A DNA stretch of 26,719 nucleotides from Thermoplasmata archaeon UBA184. GTDB taxonomy: Archaea > Thermoplasmatota > Thermoplasmata > Lutacidiplasmatales > UBA184. The position numbers and the translations under genes were made by a program. Shown piece by piece: positions 13,973 through 21,273 of this stretch (the stretch's first letter is position 1; each line of letters opens with the position of its first letter). The notes under the pieces were generated by a model. That model searched no databases. It had not been told where the DNA came from and saw only the letters and a list, made by a program, of their open reading frames with translations. Where the stretch lies: positions 23,335 through 50,053 of the forward strand of contig DAEB01000048.1 of NCBI GenBank assembly GCA_002495185.1, read 5' to 3'.

Positions 13973-15217
13973 TCAGGCGCGGTTCGCGTCCGGCGGGAGA
14001 CGGGGAGTTACGTAGAAGGCGAGGATCGCCCCCGCCGGGACCGCGGGCGCCATGAGCGTTCCCCAGACCACGAGGGGGCTCGAGCTCCCGCCCAGGACGG
14101 CCCCCCCCGCCACGGGCGCGAGGAGGAATCCGAGGCCTACGATCGCCGAGAAGAATCCGTTGTACGCTCCGATCTCGGTCGGGGGCGCCAGATTCGACGG
14201 GAGGGTGGTGGTCGGGATCGACGCGAGGTTCTCGCCGATTGTCAGCACGAAGACGACGACGAAGAACGAGGGCACGAGGAAGAACGACCACTGAGCGACC
14301 ACGCCGAGCAGCAGGAATCCCGCCACGTACGCCGCGAGGCCCCAGAGGTAGAGGTCCGTGTGCCGTCGCCCGATCGCGGCGCGGGTCATCGGCGCCTGCC
14401 CGAAGACGACGATGAGCCCGTTCAGCGAGAGCCCGGCACCGAGGACCGCGTACGGGATGCCGAGGACGGTGTTGACGTAGAGCGGGAAGATCGTCCCCCA
14501 CTGTCCGATGGCCAGCGCGGAGAGGGCGACCGCCCCGCAGAAGACCAGGAACGGTCGGTCCCGAGCGACGATCGCGACGCTCTGTCGCAGCGAGGGCGGC
14601 CGTACCGCCGGGGCCTGCGATGGGCCCCCGTGAGCCCCCGCTCGCCGGCGAAGGTCGTACGGAGAGGGGTCGAGGAGCGCCCCGACGAAGGCGGTCCCGG
14701 CGAGGAGGAACCCTCCCGCGACGAGGGCGACGTCGACGAACCCGATGAACCCGATGAGGGCGCCGCCCGAGAAGACCCCCACGGTGAACCCGACGTTCCA
14801 GCCGATCCTCAGCCACGTGAAGCCGAGCGTCCGGTCCGAGCCGGTCGTGAAGTCCGCGACGTACGCCGAGATCGCCGGGCCGGCGATCGCGCCGACGACT
14901 TGAGTGCCGCTCGCGAGAACGATCACCGCGACGAGCGACCGGAGCTCCATCGCCCCGGCGAGGGCGAAGTAGGAGAGGCCCTCGAGGACGAGCGCGACCA
15001 GGAACACCGACCGGCGTCCGGCCCGGTCGGTCAGGAGACCGGCGAAGGGGACGATGAGGAGCGGGAGAACCCCGGTCAGGGCGACGAGGATGCCGATCTC
15101 GAGATAGCCCAGCGCGAGCACGTTGCGCAGGTAGAGGACGAGGAACGGCAGGATCAGGCTCTGACCGGTGGCCCGGAGAGCGCCGCCGACGCCGAGCCAT
15201 CGAACGTTCCGGTCCAT
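13973..15217 (-). CDS. Major facilitator superfamily transporter
   Basis: The 414-residue protein has about twelve hydrophobic helices split into two halves by a cytoplasmic loop near residues 185-210. The MFS signature motif A appears after helix 2 as GLLTDRAGRRSVF (60-72). This resembles drug or small-molecule efflux MFS proteins, but the substrate cannot be predicted. ATG 15217 is preceded on the minus strand by GGAGG four bases away, a real Shine-Dalgarno sequence, and by TATA-like CATAAG about 45 bases upstream. This mRNA therefore probably has a leader, unlike several neighbours. It converges with the ABC genes and diverges from the TYW1 gene. Confidence 0.9.
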   Translation of the reverse strand: MDRNVRWLGVGGALRATGQSLILPFLVLYLRNVLALGYLEIGILVALTGVLPLLIVPFAGLLTDRAGRRSVFLVALVLEGLSYFALAGAMELRSLVAVIVLASGTQVVGAIAGPAISAYVADFTTGSDRTLGFTWLRIGWNVGFTVGVFSGGALIGFIGFVDVALVAGGFLLAGTAFVGALLDPSPYDLRRRAGAHGGPSQAPAVRPPSLRQSVAIVARDRPFLVFCGAVALSALAIGQWGTIFPLYVNTVLGIPYAVLGAGLSLNGLIVVFGQAPMTRAAIGRRHTDLYLWGLAAYVAGFLLLGVVAQWSFFLVPSFFVVVFVLTIGENLASIPTTTLPSNLAPPTEIGAYNGFFSAIVGLGFLLAPVAGGAVLGGSSSPLVVWGTLMAPAVPAGAILAFYVTPRLPPDANRA

Positions 15218-15260
15218 CTCCCCTCCGAGGACCGGGAACCACCGATGCGGTTTCCAAAGC

Positions 15261-15265
15261 CTTAT
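15261..15265. promoter_or_regulatory. AT-rich core of the divergent MFS / TYW1 promoter
   Basis: CTTAT (ATAAG on the minus strand) is the best TATA candidate in the 80 bases between the two genes. It lies about 35 bases before the TYW1 ATG and about 46 before the MFS ATG. Both transcripts would have short leaders. Confidence 0.4.
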
Positions 15266-15297
15266 GGGTGAGGCCTCGGTCGAGCGGGGGTCGGGCG

Positions 15298-16284
15298 ATG
15301 GCGGACCAGGACCTCTCGGCCGAGCTCGCGGGTCAGGGGTACCAGCTCGTCGGTCGGCACAGCGCCGTCAAGCTCTGCTACTGGTCCCGAGAGTCGCTGG
15401 TCCGCGGTCGGGATTGCTACAAGGGCCGCTTCTACGGCATCGAGAGCCATCGATGCCTCCAGATGTCCCCGGCGATCGACTCCTGCAACCTCCACTGCCG
15501 GTTCTGTTGGCGCAATCAGGGGTGGGAGAACGACGAGACGATGCCCGAGTTCGACGACCCCGAGCTCCTGCTCGACCGGTCGGTGGAAGCGCAACGGCGT
15601 ATCCTTTCCGGATTCAAGGGAGACCCGTCGGTCCTCGCGGAGCGCTGGGAGGAGTCTCAGACCCCTCGACACATCGCGATCTCGTTGACCGGCGAGCCGA
15701 CGCTCTACCCGAAGATGAACCGGTTCCTTGAGCTATGCCATGAGCGCGGAATCACGACCTTCCTCGTGACGAACGGGACGAACCCGGACGCCCTGCGTGC
15801 GCTCGACCCCCTCCCGACCCAGCTCTACGTGTCGGTCACCGCGCCCAACGAGGAGGTGTTCCGGCGGCTCACGCTCCCCGCCCAGGAGGACGCGTGGCGT
15901 CGGCTGCTCGAATCGCTCGCGATCGTCCGAGACCTTCGGACGCGCCGGGTCGTCCGCCACACGCTGGTCCGGGGGTGGAACTTAGGATGGGTCGACTCGT
16001 ACGCCTCGCTCGACCTTCTCGCGCGCCCGGATTTCATCGAGCCGAAAGGATACGTGTACATGGGCCGGTCCCGGCAACGCCTCGGTCGCGACCAGGAACC
16101 GAGCCATTCCGAAGTCCACGGATTCGCGGAGCGCCTCGCGGGACGGACCGCCTACCGCCTGCTCGACGAGTCGTCCGATTCCAAGGTCGTCTTGCTGGGC
16201 CGGTCGAAGGAGGGCCGGTTCCTTCCGGGGCGAACGCCGGCGGCGCTCGAACCGCCGAGCGGTCCGCCGATGGCGGCGCGCTGA
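15298..16284 (+). CDS. taw1: 4-demethylwyosine synthase TYW1 (radical SAM)
   Basis: This enzyme condenses N1-methylguanosine-37 of tRNA-Phe with pyruvate to build the tricyclic wyosine base. The radical SAM cluster motif is C63-NLH-C67-RF-C70 (CNLHCRFCW). Three further cysteines, C27, C40 and C53, supply the second 4Fe-4S cluster, in the same spacing as archaeal TYW1. ISLTGEPTLYPKMNRF is the family's GGEP-like SAM-binding segment, and YVYMGRSRQRLGRD near the C-terminus is also characteristic. At 328 residues it has the normal archaeal size, without the flavodoxin domain of eukaryotic TYW1. The start is ATG 15298, because the longer in-frame opening at 15268 would overlap the promoter. Confidence 0.95.
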   Translation: MADQDLSAELAGQGYQLVGRHSAVKLCYWSRESLVRGRDCYKGRFYGIESHRCLQMSPAIDSCNLHCRFCWRNQGWENDETMPEFDDPELLLDRSVEAQRRILSGFKGDPSVLAERWEESQTPRHIAISLTGEPTLYPKMNRFLELCHERGITTFLVTNGTNPDALRALDPLPTQLYVSVTAPNEEVFRRLTLPAQEDAWRRLLESLAIVRDLRTRRVVRHTLVRGWNLGWVDSYASLDLLARPDFIEPKGYVYMGRSRQRLGRDQEPSHSEVHGFAERLAGRTAYRLLDESSDSKVVLLGRSKEGRFLPGRTPAALEPPSGPPMAAR

Positions 16285-16293
16285 GCGACCGTC

Positions 16294-16455
16294 CTAGGCC
16301 AGTCGCCAGTTGAGAATCTCGACGAACACCGCCGAAATGACCCCCATGCTCATGACGAGATAGGGGCTCAGCTTGAGCGCCCTCGTCTCCTCCATGTCGT
16401 AGTACTGGATGAGACCCGCGGCGCTCGAGAAGCCGCGCTGGCGACGTTCGGGCAT
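16294..16455 (-). CDS. secG: Preprotein translocase subunit Sec61-beta (SecG)
   Basis: This 53-residue protein is too short for simple ORF lists, but it reads as archaeal Sec61-beta. It has a basic N-terminus (MPERRQRGF), the conserved AGLIQYYDMEE segment, LKLSPYLVM, and one membrane helix of about 18 residues (SMGVISAVFVEILNW). It is the small tail-anchored partner of SecY and SecE in the protein-export channel. A strong TATATAA element lies 29 bases before the ATG, so the transcript is probably leaderless. It lies just downstream of the SppA-type protease gene on the same strand and ends nine bases from the convergent TYW1 stop. Confidence 0.93.
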   Translation of the reverse strand: MPERRQRGFSSAAGLIQYYDMEETRALKLSPYLVMSMGVISAVFVEILNWRLA

Positions 16456-16480
16456 GCGGACCGACCGAGCGCGGGAGCGC

Positions 16481-16488
16481 TATATAAC
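16481..16488 (-). promoter_or_regulatory. Strong TATA box of the Sec61-beta gene
   Basis: TATATAAC on the plus strand (GTTATATA on the minus strand) is the clearest AT-rich element in the window. It is centred 29 bases before the Sec61-beta ATG at 16455 and lies in the short gap after the SppA gene. Confidence 0.75.
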
Positions 16489-16502
16489 CACTCGCGGCGG
16501 CG

Positions 16503-17297
16503 TCATCGGCGGAACGAGAAACCGTCGCTCTCGAGAAGAGCGTCTTCGAGCGCGTCGTGGACCCGGTTGAAGAACGCAGAGCCCAGACTTGCGGAACTTC
16601 CCGAGAACAGCCGCTCGAGGAACGGGCGCGGAGGGCTCACGCGCACCGTCTTCCGGGAGGGAACGCCCGTCAGGCGAGAGAGCTCCGCCAGCACCGCCTC
16701 GCGGTCCGCGAGCGCGTCGACGAGGCCGAGCTTGATCGCCTGCGTCCCGCTCCAGAACTCTCCGGTCGCGAGAGCGCGGACCTCCTCGACCGGCTTCTTG
16801 CGCTCCCGGGCCACCACCTCGATGAACTCGTCGTAGACGACCTTCGTGGTCTCCTGGAGCTTCGCGCGTTCGACCTCCGTGAGCGGACGGTAGCCCTGGT
16901 ACGCGTCCTTGTGGATCCCCTCGTGCAGAAGCTCGACCGAAACGCCGAGCCGACGCAGCATGTCCCGGACCGCGAAGTGGGCCGAGACCACTCCGATCGA
17001 GCCGACCTCGGATTCGGGATACGCGAAGATCCGACGCGCTCCGAGGGCCGTCAGGTACGCTCCCGACGCGCCGATCGACCCGATCGAGGCGTAAACGGGC
17101 TTGAGCTCGTTGAGTCGCTTCACGGCGAGGTAGAAGTCCGTCGACGCGATCGCCTCCCCGCCCCCGCTCGCGATGTCGAGGAGGACCCCCTTGACGCGCC
17201 GCTTGTAGCGGAGGGTCTGCAGGAGTCGAAGGTACGGGTCGACGCTCCGGTCGCGGATCGTGCCGCGGAAGGCGACATGCGCCAGGATCTCTCGCAT
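16503..17297 (-). CDS. sppA: SppA-type (S49) Ser-Lys signal peptide peptidase, apparently without membrane anchor
   Basis: The 264-residue protein has the ClpP/crotonase-like S49 fold: VLLDIASGGGEAIAS near 38-52, then the nucleophile S78 in SIGASGAYLTALGA, SEVGSIGVVSAHF near 96-108, and the general base K130 in EGIHKDAYQGYRPLT. The 52-residue distance between Ser and Lys matches half-size SppA enzymes. These proteases clear signal peptides released in the membrane. Here the protein begins MREILAHVAFRG, directly at the domain, with no membrane helix, so it may act from the cytoplasm. The start is fixed by a TATA element 30 bases upstream. The Sec61-beta gene follows, which fits a link to protein export. 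Confidence 0.92.
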   Translation of the reverse strand: MREILAHVAFRGTIRDRSVDPYLRLLQTLRYKRRVKGVLLDIASGGGEAIASTDFYLAVKRLNELKPVYASIGSIGASGAYLTALGARRIFAYPESEVGSIGVVSAHFAVRDMLRRLGVSVELLHEGIHKDAYQGYRPLTEVERAKLQETTKVVYDEFIEVVARERKKPVEEVRALATGEFWSGTQAIKLGLVDALADREAVLAELSRLTGVPSRKTVRVSPPRPFLERLFSGSSASLGSAFFNRVHDALEDALLESDGFSFRR

Positions 17298-17324
17298 CGC
17301 TACCGGCCGTCCAGTTCGGCTCCG

Positions 17325-17331
17325 CTAATAA
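17325..17331. promoter_or_regulatory. Shared TATA element of the divergent sppA and membrane-protein genes
   Basis: CTAATAA (TTATTAG on the minus strand) is the only AT-rich stretch in the 60-base gap. It is 30 bases from the sppA ATG at 17297 and 31 bases from the ATG at 17358, nearly symmetric. One TATA region could therefore serve both directions, each giving a leaderless or nearly leaderless mRNA. Confidence 0.6.
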
Positions 17332-17357
17332 CCCCAGCCGCCGCGGCGTTCGACCCG

Positions 17358-18428
17358 ATGGTTCATGTAGCTCCTCGGCGCACCGAAGAGCACGTGGAGT
17401 CGCCGGTCAGGACACGGTCCGGGGTTCTCTCCTGGGTCCGGGCGAACAAGCCGGCGCTCGCCCTCCTCCTCCTCGCTCCGTCGATCCCGGAGCTCCTGAC
17501 CGGGTCCACGTCGGTCACTCCTCTCTTTCTCGACCCGGTCGGCTTCGTCATCAGCTTCGGCCTCGATGTGGTGCTCTACGGGTTCGGCGCCCTTCTGATC
17601 CGAGAGTTCTCGGTCGCGTATCGCAAGGGATGGGGCTCGATCCTCCTGCTGGGGGCAGCGTACGGGATCGCGGAAGAGGGATTTGCGGTCCACACGTTCT
17701 TCCAACCGTCCGGAAACCCCGTCCAAGCCCTGGGCTCGTATGGCCATCTCTACGGAGTCAACTGGCTCTGGGCGCTTGTCCTCACCGTCTTCCACGCGAC
17801 GTACTCGATCGCGCTCCCGATTCTCCTGACGTACCTCTGGTTTCCCGATGCCAAGGGCTCCCGATGGCTCAGCCGACGGACGGTCGCGATCCTCTCCGTC
17901 GTCTACGGGACGGAGGTCGTGGGGTTCGGCTTCCTCGTCGGTCACGGACCTTCCCCCGCAGCGCTCGGGTTCTTCGTCCTCGTGGTCCTGGGGCTCATCT
18001 CGCTCGCGGTCTCGCTGCCGCGATACGCGCTCGCTCCGCGTCCCGGACCCTGCCGCCTCCGTCGGGGGGCGCTCTGGCTCCTCGGGGCCGGGGAATTCGC
18101 GGCGTACGTCGTCGTCCTGGTTTGCTCCACCACTCGGGTGATCCCCGCCGTCGGAGCGGCGCTCTTCTTCGTACTCGCCAACATCGGGATCCTCCTCATC
18201 CTGCACTGGTTCGTCGGGACCGAGAACCTGGAACGGTCGGAGTTCCGGTTCGCGGTGGGCATGCTCTCCGCGCTCTTCGCGTGGGATGTGCTCGTCACGT
18301 TCCTGGGTCAGCCGGCCATCCTCGGCGTGGCGGCGATCTTCGCCTATCTCCTGTACCGCCTGGACAAGACCTTGGAGACGAGAGCCCAGGGCCCTTCCCC
18401 GACGGTACCGAAAGGGGTTCTGGGATAG
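17358..18428 (+). CDS. Polytopic membrane protein of unknown function (about 10 TM)
   Basis: The 356-residue protein has about ten hydrophobic helices after a charged N-terminus of about 25 residues. Helix 3 contains an unusual buried acidic pair and histidine (GIAEEGFAVHTFF), and the next helix carries a histidine (TVFHATYSIALPI). Glu-Glu followed by His and another membrane His recalls the CPBP/Abi glutamic-type membrane proteases, but the exact EExxxR and FxxxH/HxxxN motifs are not met, so this is only a suggestion. The start ATG 17358 is supported by the TATA element 31 bases upstream. It is divergent from sppA. The C-terminal 25 residues are polar and cytoplasmic. I do not recognise a named family. 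Confidence 0.75.
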   Translation: MVHVAPRRTEEHVESPVRTRSGVLSWVRANKPALALLLLAPSIPELLTGSTSVTPLFLDPVGFVISFGLDVVLYGFGALLIREFSVAYRKGWGSILLLGAAYGIAEEGFAVHTFFQPSGNPVQALGSYGHLYGVNWLWALVLTVFHATYSIALPILLTYLWFPDAKGSRWLSRRTVAILSVVYGTEVVGFGFLVGHGPSPAALGFFVLVVLGLISLAVSLPRYALAPRPGPCRLRRGALWLLGAGEFAAYVVVLVCSTTRVIPAVGAALFFVLANIGILLILHWFVGTENLERSEFRFAVGMLSALFAWDVLVTFLGQPAILGVAAIFAYLLYRLDKTLETRAQGPSPTVPKGVLG

Positions 18429-18806
18429 GCGGACGACGTTCGACCTCGCGCTCCTCCTTCGGGAATGATGAACGATGCTCCCCGCGACCTTGGGAGCGAG
18501 CCCTCAGAGCGGCTCGCGAGCCGGGGACGCCCCGGAGGCTCGTCCCGGGACCGAGACACCCGCTCGCGGGGACCGAACGGTCGCGTGGGGAAGCCCCGTT
18601 CGTAGGCGGGTCATTGCCTCAAGGTCTTGCTGTCGGCCGATCGCTTGCTCCATTCCCGGGCGGAGGGACACCGCGTTCATCGGGAAGGGGAACCGACCCC
18701 CAGGAGATGGTGCGGACGCACGGTGGGACCACACCTCCGGTGATGGCCGGGGGGGAGCGCTCGGGCGGGAGCAACCGCTTTCCGCCTCCAGTCGACCCGC
18801 GGAGTG
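18429..18806. other. 378-base stretch without a credible gene, rich in short hairpins
   Basis: No frame here gives a protein with convincing composition; all openings are Arg/Pro/Gly-rich shadows. The first half holds several perfect GC-rich inverted repeats: the palindrome GGCTCGCGAGCC at 18511-18522, CCGGGG-ACG-CCCCGG at 18521-18535, GACCG-AA-CGGTC at 18571-18582 and GGGG-AAG-CCCC at 18587-18597. They could end the upstream transcript or belong to a structured RNA. The conserved cores of RNase P RNA, SRP RNA, rRNA and tRNA were not seen. A clear TATA box for an RNA gene is also lacking. Confidence 0.5.
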
Positions 18807-19274
18807 ATGTCGTTTCGGCGTCCCGAGGTGGACCTCCGCCGTCCTCCTTCGGGATTCGACGCCGTGATCGACTGGTTGGAAGCCTGGAGCTACGGACTCG
18901 TCCTCCTCGAAGAGTATCCGCTCTCCGACATCCGAGCCGCCGTAGCGGTGGTCGAGGGGGCGGTATCGGACCACCGAAGACAGTTCGACGGCTGGCTCGA
19001 CCGCAACGACCCGGCAGACCGGGACACCTCGCGCTTGGTTCGGATCCTCCGGAGCGACCATGAGTGGTTTGGCATCTCCCTCGAGCAGATGCGATGGTTC
19101 CTTGGGATCGTCGAAGCCGACGACCATGGGGGCCACCGGCAGGCGCTCGGGCAGTTCGGGCGGGTCTTCGCGGAAGCGCTGCGGCGTCACCGCGCCGACG
19201 AAGAGCGCCTGTCGGCGCGCGCGACCCAAGGTCCTCCCGATGACGAGCCACCCACTTCGAGAAACCCTAATTAG
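18807..19274 (+). CDS. Hemerythrin-like (HHE-type) helical protein
   Basis: The 155-residue product looks all-helical. LRSDHEWFGISLEQMRWFLG (H85, E86) and FAEALRRHRADEERL (H128, E132/E133) resemble the first and last metal-binding helices of HHE cation-binding proteins. The DDHGGH segment at 105-110 may add ligands. An N-terminal helical stretch with another DH (55-56) precedes this. If the domain is intact it would bind a di-iron centre and could sense or carry oxygen or NO; not all classical ligands are placed, so the call is tentative. ATG 18807 is preceded by an overlapping GTG at 18804 and GGAG. The stop overlaps the TATA element of rfcS. Confidence 0.6.
   Translation: MSFRRPEVDLRRPPSGFDAVIDWLEAWSYGLVLLEEYPLSDIRAAVAVVEGAVSDHRRQFDGWLDRNDPADRDTSRLVRILRSDHEWFGISLEQMRWFLGIVEADDHGGHRQALGQFGRVFAEALRRHRADEERLSARATQGPPDDEPPTSRNPN
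19267..19274 (+). promoter_or_regulatory. TATA element of the rfcS-moaC-moaB operon
   Basis: CTAATTAG, a perfect 8-base palindrome, is centred about 33 bases before the rfcS ATG at 19304 and covers the stop codon of the upstream gene. A GGGAG stretch lies seven bases before the ATG, so a short leader with Shine-Dalgarno pairing is likely. Confidence 0.5.
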
Positions 19275-19303
19275 CTCGGCCGAGAGAACGCGGCGGGAGC
19301 TCC

Positions 19304-20287
19304 ATGGCCGACCACAAATCAGAGGCGATCTGGGTCGAGAAGTACCGGCCCACGTCCCTCAAGGAGATGGTCGGCCAGGAGGCGATCGTTCCCCTTCTGC
19401 GGTCGTACGCCGAGAAGAAGTCGATGCCCCATCTTCTCTTCGCGGGGCCGCCGGGCAGCGGAAAGACGACCGCGGCCCTGGCGCTCGCGCGGGACCTTTT
19501 CGGGAGCGAGTGGCGTCAGAGCTTCCGGGAAACGAACGCGAGCGACGAACGTGGGATCGACACCGTGAGGACCACCATCAAGCAGTACGCGAGAACGGCG
19601 CCGATCGGCGACGTCGGGTTCAAGATCCTGTTTCTGGACGAGGCCGACAACCTCACCTCCGAGGCCCAGGCCGCCCTTCGGCGGATGATGGAGCGATACT
19701 CCTCGTCCTGTCGGTTCATCCTCTCGTGTAACTACTCGTCCCGGATCATCGACCCGATCCAGTCGCGGTGCGCGGTCTTCCGATTCCGCGCCTACTCCCC
19801 GGACGCGGTCCGAACCCAACTGAAGCGGGTCGCGGAAGGCGAGGGGAAGAAGGTCTCGTCCGAAGCGATGGAGACGATCCTGACCGCGAGCGGAGGCGAT
19901 ATGCGACGGGCCGTGAATCTCCTCCAGCTCGCCGGCACGCACACCGATACGGTCTCGGCCGAAACGATCCGGGAGTACGCCACCGTCCCCCTCCGCCGAG
20001 AGGTCGAGGGGATGATCACCGCAGCGCTTTCCGGGAACTTCCGGGAGGCGCGCGACCGTCTGTTCACGCTGTTCGTCGAACGAGGCGCCTCGGGCGAGGA
20101 CATCGTCCGGGCGATCCACAGCTACCTTCCGGACATTCCGGACACCATCCTTTCGGCCCGGGAAAAGGTCCGTCTGCTCGAGTACCTCGGCGAGGTCGAC
20201 TTCCGCCTCGCCCAGGGAGCCTCGGACCGGATCCAGCTTGAGGCGGTGCTCGCCCACGTCGCCGCCGGCCGGGAGGATCGGAACTAG
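19304..20287 (+). CDS. rfcS: Replication factor C small subunit
   Basis: RfcS is the AAA+ motor of the clamp loader that opens PCNA and places it on primed DNA. The 327 residues start with the RFC box IWVEKYRPTSLKEMVGQE. Walker A GPPGSGKTT (48-56), Walker B FLDEAD (110-115), the sensor 1 segment FILSCNYSSRII (138-149) and the SRC arginine-finger motif (154-156) are all intact. Sensor 2 (GGDMRRAVNLLQ) and the C-terminal helical collar follow. The length is typical of archaeal RfcS without intein. The large subunit RfcL is not in the window. It is the first gene of an operon with moaC three bases downstream. Confidence 0.97.
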   Translation: MADHKSEAIWVEKYRPTSLKEMVGQEAIVPLLRSYAEKKSMPHLLFAGPPGSGKTTAALALARDLFGSEWRQSFRETNASDERGIDTVRTTIKQYARTAPIGDVGFKILFLDEADNLTSEAQAALRRMMERYSSSCRFILSCNYSSRIIDPIQSRCAVFRFRAYSPDAVRTQLKRVAEGEGKKVSSEAMETILTASGGDMRRAVNLLQLAGTHTDTVSAETIREYATVPLRREVEGMITAALSGNFREARDRLFTLFVERGASGEDIVRAIHSYLPDIPDTILSAREKVRLLEYLGEVDFRLAQGASDRIQLEAVLAHVAAGREDRN

Positions 20288-20290
20288 ACC

Positions 20291-20740
20291 ATGGCCCGCC
20301 AGCGCAACGTCGGCTCGAAGCCCCGCGTGCACCGCCGCGCGGTCGTCGAGGGGGAACTCCGAACCCGCCCCTCGACCCGGAACGCGATCCGCGCGCGCAG
20401 GGTCGAGAAGGGCGACCCGCTCGCGGCCGGTGAACTGGCCGGCCTCCTCGCGATGAAGCGCACGTCGGAGCTCATCCCGCATTGCCACACGGTGCCGTTG
20501 ACCGCGAGTTCGGTCGAGCTCGAGCTGTCCCGTCAGGGGATCCGGGTGCGGGCCGAGGCCGAGACGGTCGACCGGACCGGTGTGGAGATGGAAGCGCTCG
20601 TCGGGGCGAGCGTCGCGCTCCTCACCGCGTGGGACATGGTCAAGTACCTCGAGAAGGATGCGCGGGGACTCTACCCCGCGACGTCGCTCGGGCCGATCCG
20701 GGTCGTTACGAAGGCGAAGTCGCGGAAGGAGGCACCATGA
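20291..20740 (+). CDS. moaC: Cyclic pyranopterin monophosphate synthase MoaC
   Basis: MoaC converts the MoaA product to cyclic pyranopterin monophosphate, the second step of molybdopterin synthesis. In 149 residues the family motifs are clear: MKRTSELIPHCHTVPLT (55-71), TGVEMEALVGASVALLTAWDM (from 97), the catalytic pair D115 and K118 in WDMVKYLEKD, and LGPIRVVTKAK at the end. The first 20 residues are basic and poorly conserved, lacking the usual MVDVS start. It follows rfcS by three bases and overlaps moaB by four (ATGA), so all three are co-transcribed. MoaA and MoaE are not in the window. Confidence 0.95.
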   Translation: MARQRNVGSKPRVHRRAVVEGELRTRPSTRNAIRARRVEKGDPLAAGELAGLLAMKRTSELIPHCHTVPLTASSVELELSRQGIRVRAEAETVDRTGVEMEALVGASVALLTAWDMVKYLEKDARGLYPATSLGPIRVVTKAKSRKEAP

Positions 20741-21264
20741 GCGAGGAAAAGAGACCTGCGGGCGCGACCGGTCGGCACCATCTTCATGGGGACCGTTCCC
20801 TCGGGTTCGCCGTCCTCTCCGTCTCGGACACCCACACCGAGCAGGACGACCCTTCGGGTCACCTCGCCCGAGACCTGGTCGCCGGCGCGGGCCATACGGT
20901 CGTCCATTATGCCCTGGTCGCGAACTCGATCGCGGACGTCCGCGAACGGCTCGAGCCGTGGCTCGGCGAGCTCGGGGTCGAAGCGGCCATCACGGTCGGC
21001 GGAACGGGCGTCAGCTCTCGGGACCTGACCGTGAACGCTCTCGAGACGATGGGGGGGCGCAAGCTCGACGGGTTCGGCGAGATCTACCGGTCGCTGAGCT
21101 TCGAGGAGGTCGGCCCGCTCGCGATGATCAGCCGCGCGACGCTGTTCGTGGTCCAGGGAAAGCCGGTGTTCGCGCTCCCCGGAAGCGAGCGCGCCGTGCG
21201 GACCGCGATCGAGAAGCTGATCCTCCCGGCGACGATCCACTTGGTCGAAGAGCTCGAGCGCTGA
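20737..21264 (+). CDS. moaB: Molybdenum cofactor biosynthesis protein MoaB/MogA family
   Basis: This family adenylylates molybdopterin before metal insertion. In the 175-residue protein, VLSVSDTHTEQDDPSG marks the first strand and loop, AAITVGGTGVSSRDLT (83-98) is the MPT-binding GGTG motif, and VFALPGSERAV (144-154) is the second conserved loop. About 20 N-terminal residues are His- and Arg-rich and outside the domain. The start ATG 20737 overlaps the moaC stop as ATGA and has GGAGG six bases before it, so translation is probably coupled. Tungsten rather than molybdenum cofactor use is possible in archaea. Confidence 0.94.
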   Translation: MSEEKRPAGATGRHHLHGDRSLGFAVLSVSDTHTEQDDPSGHLARDLVAGAGHTVVHYALVANSIADVRERLEPWLGELGVEAAITVGGTGVSSRDLTVNALETMGGRKLDGFGEIYRSLSFEEVGPLAMISRATLFVVQGKPVFALPGSERAVRTAIEKLILPATIHLVEELER

Positions 21265-21273
21265 GCCAAAAGG

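Noticed and set aside
18464..18560. ATGATGA as box C of a C/D guide RNA
   Set aside because: No CTGA box D or C'/D' pair at a suitable distance.
18429..18806. RNase P RNA or SRP RNA in the gene-free stretch
   Set aside because: The conserved core sequences of either RNA could not be found on either strand.
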